The translations under genes and the position numbers were made by a program. A DNA stretch of 8,658 nt. Source: Dysgonamonadaceae bacterium. Lineage in GTDB: Bacteria; Bacteroidota; Bacteroidia; Bacteroidales; Azobacteroidaceae. The DNA is taken from positions 1 to 8,658 of the forward strand of contig JAISKG010000060.1 in assembly GCA_031261015.1 (NCBI GenBank), in the 5' to 3' direction. Of the stretch, positions 8,648-8,658 are shown piece by piece; the first letter of the stretch is position 1; each line of letters begins with the position of its first letter. Below the pieces are notes generated by a model, which saw nothing but the letters and a program-made list of their open reading frames with translations, made no database searches and was not told the origin of the DNA.

Positions 8648-8658
8648 AATACAAGGGA

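Overview
The window looks like a chromosomal segment from a Bacteroidota bacterium, most likely of the order Bacteroidales. The evidence is threefold. The protein families are typical of the phylum: a DUF3078-type outer-membrane protein and a long AsmA-like protein with a C-terminal helical repeat. Three candidate promoters match the phylum's -33/-7 pattern (TTTG, about 20 bases, TAnnTTTG). The start codons lack Shine-Dalgarno sequences and are preceded by A/T-rich sequence. I cannot assign a genus from the sequence alone.

Layout. On the minus strand, transcribed from right to left, are ychF (4564-3461), a DUF3078 outer-membrane protein (3441-2554) and the Lon protease (2550-145). The gaps of 19 and 3 bases suggest one operon, ending at a weak hairpin that overlaps the lon stop codon. 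A head-to-head intergenic region of 89 bases (4565-4653) separates this block from two plus-strand genes: a membrane acyltransferase-3 family protein (4654-5574) and an AsmA-family protein (5608-8286), 33 bases apart. A promoter and a tRNA-His(GTG) gene follow (8313-8437). The last 220 bases are AT-rich leader, a short ORF interrupted by a perfect (AG)16 microsatellite, and a 26-base alternating pyrimidine-purine GC-rich tract that runs almost to the window end.

How the genes fit together. The left block is housekeeping and protein quality control (ribosome-associated ATPase YchF, Lon) with an envelope barrel in between. The right block is envelope-related: a multi-pass acyltransferase that probably modifies a surface glycan or lipid-linked sugar, and an AsmA-like protein probably involved in lipid transport or homeostasis between the membranes.

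I see no defence system, CRISPR array, transposase, phage gene or other obvious new multi-gene system. The most unusual sequence is the right-hand end after the tRNA: the microsatellite is a candidate phase-variation switch, but what lies downstream is cut off by the window.
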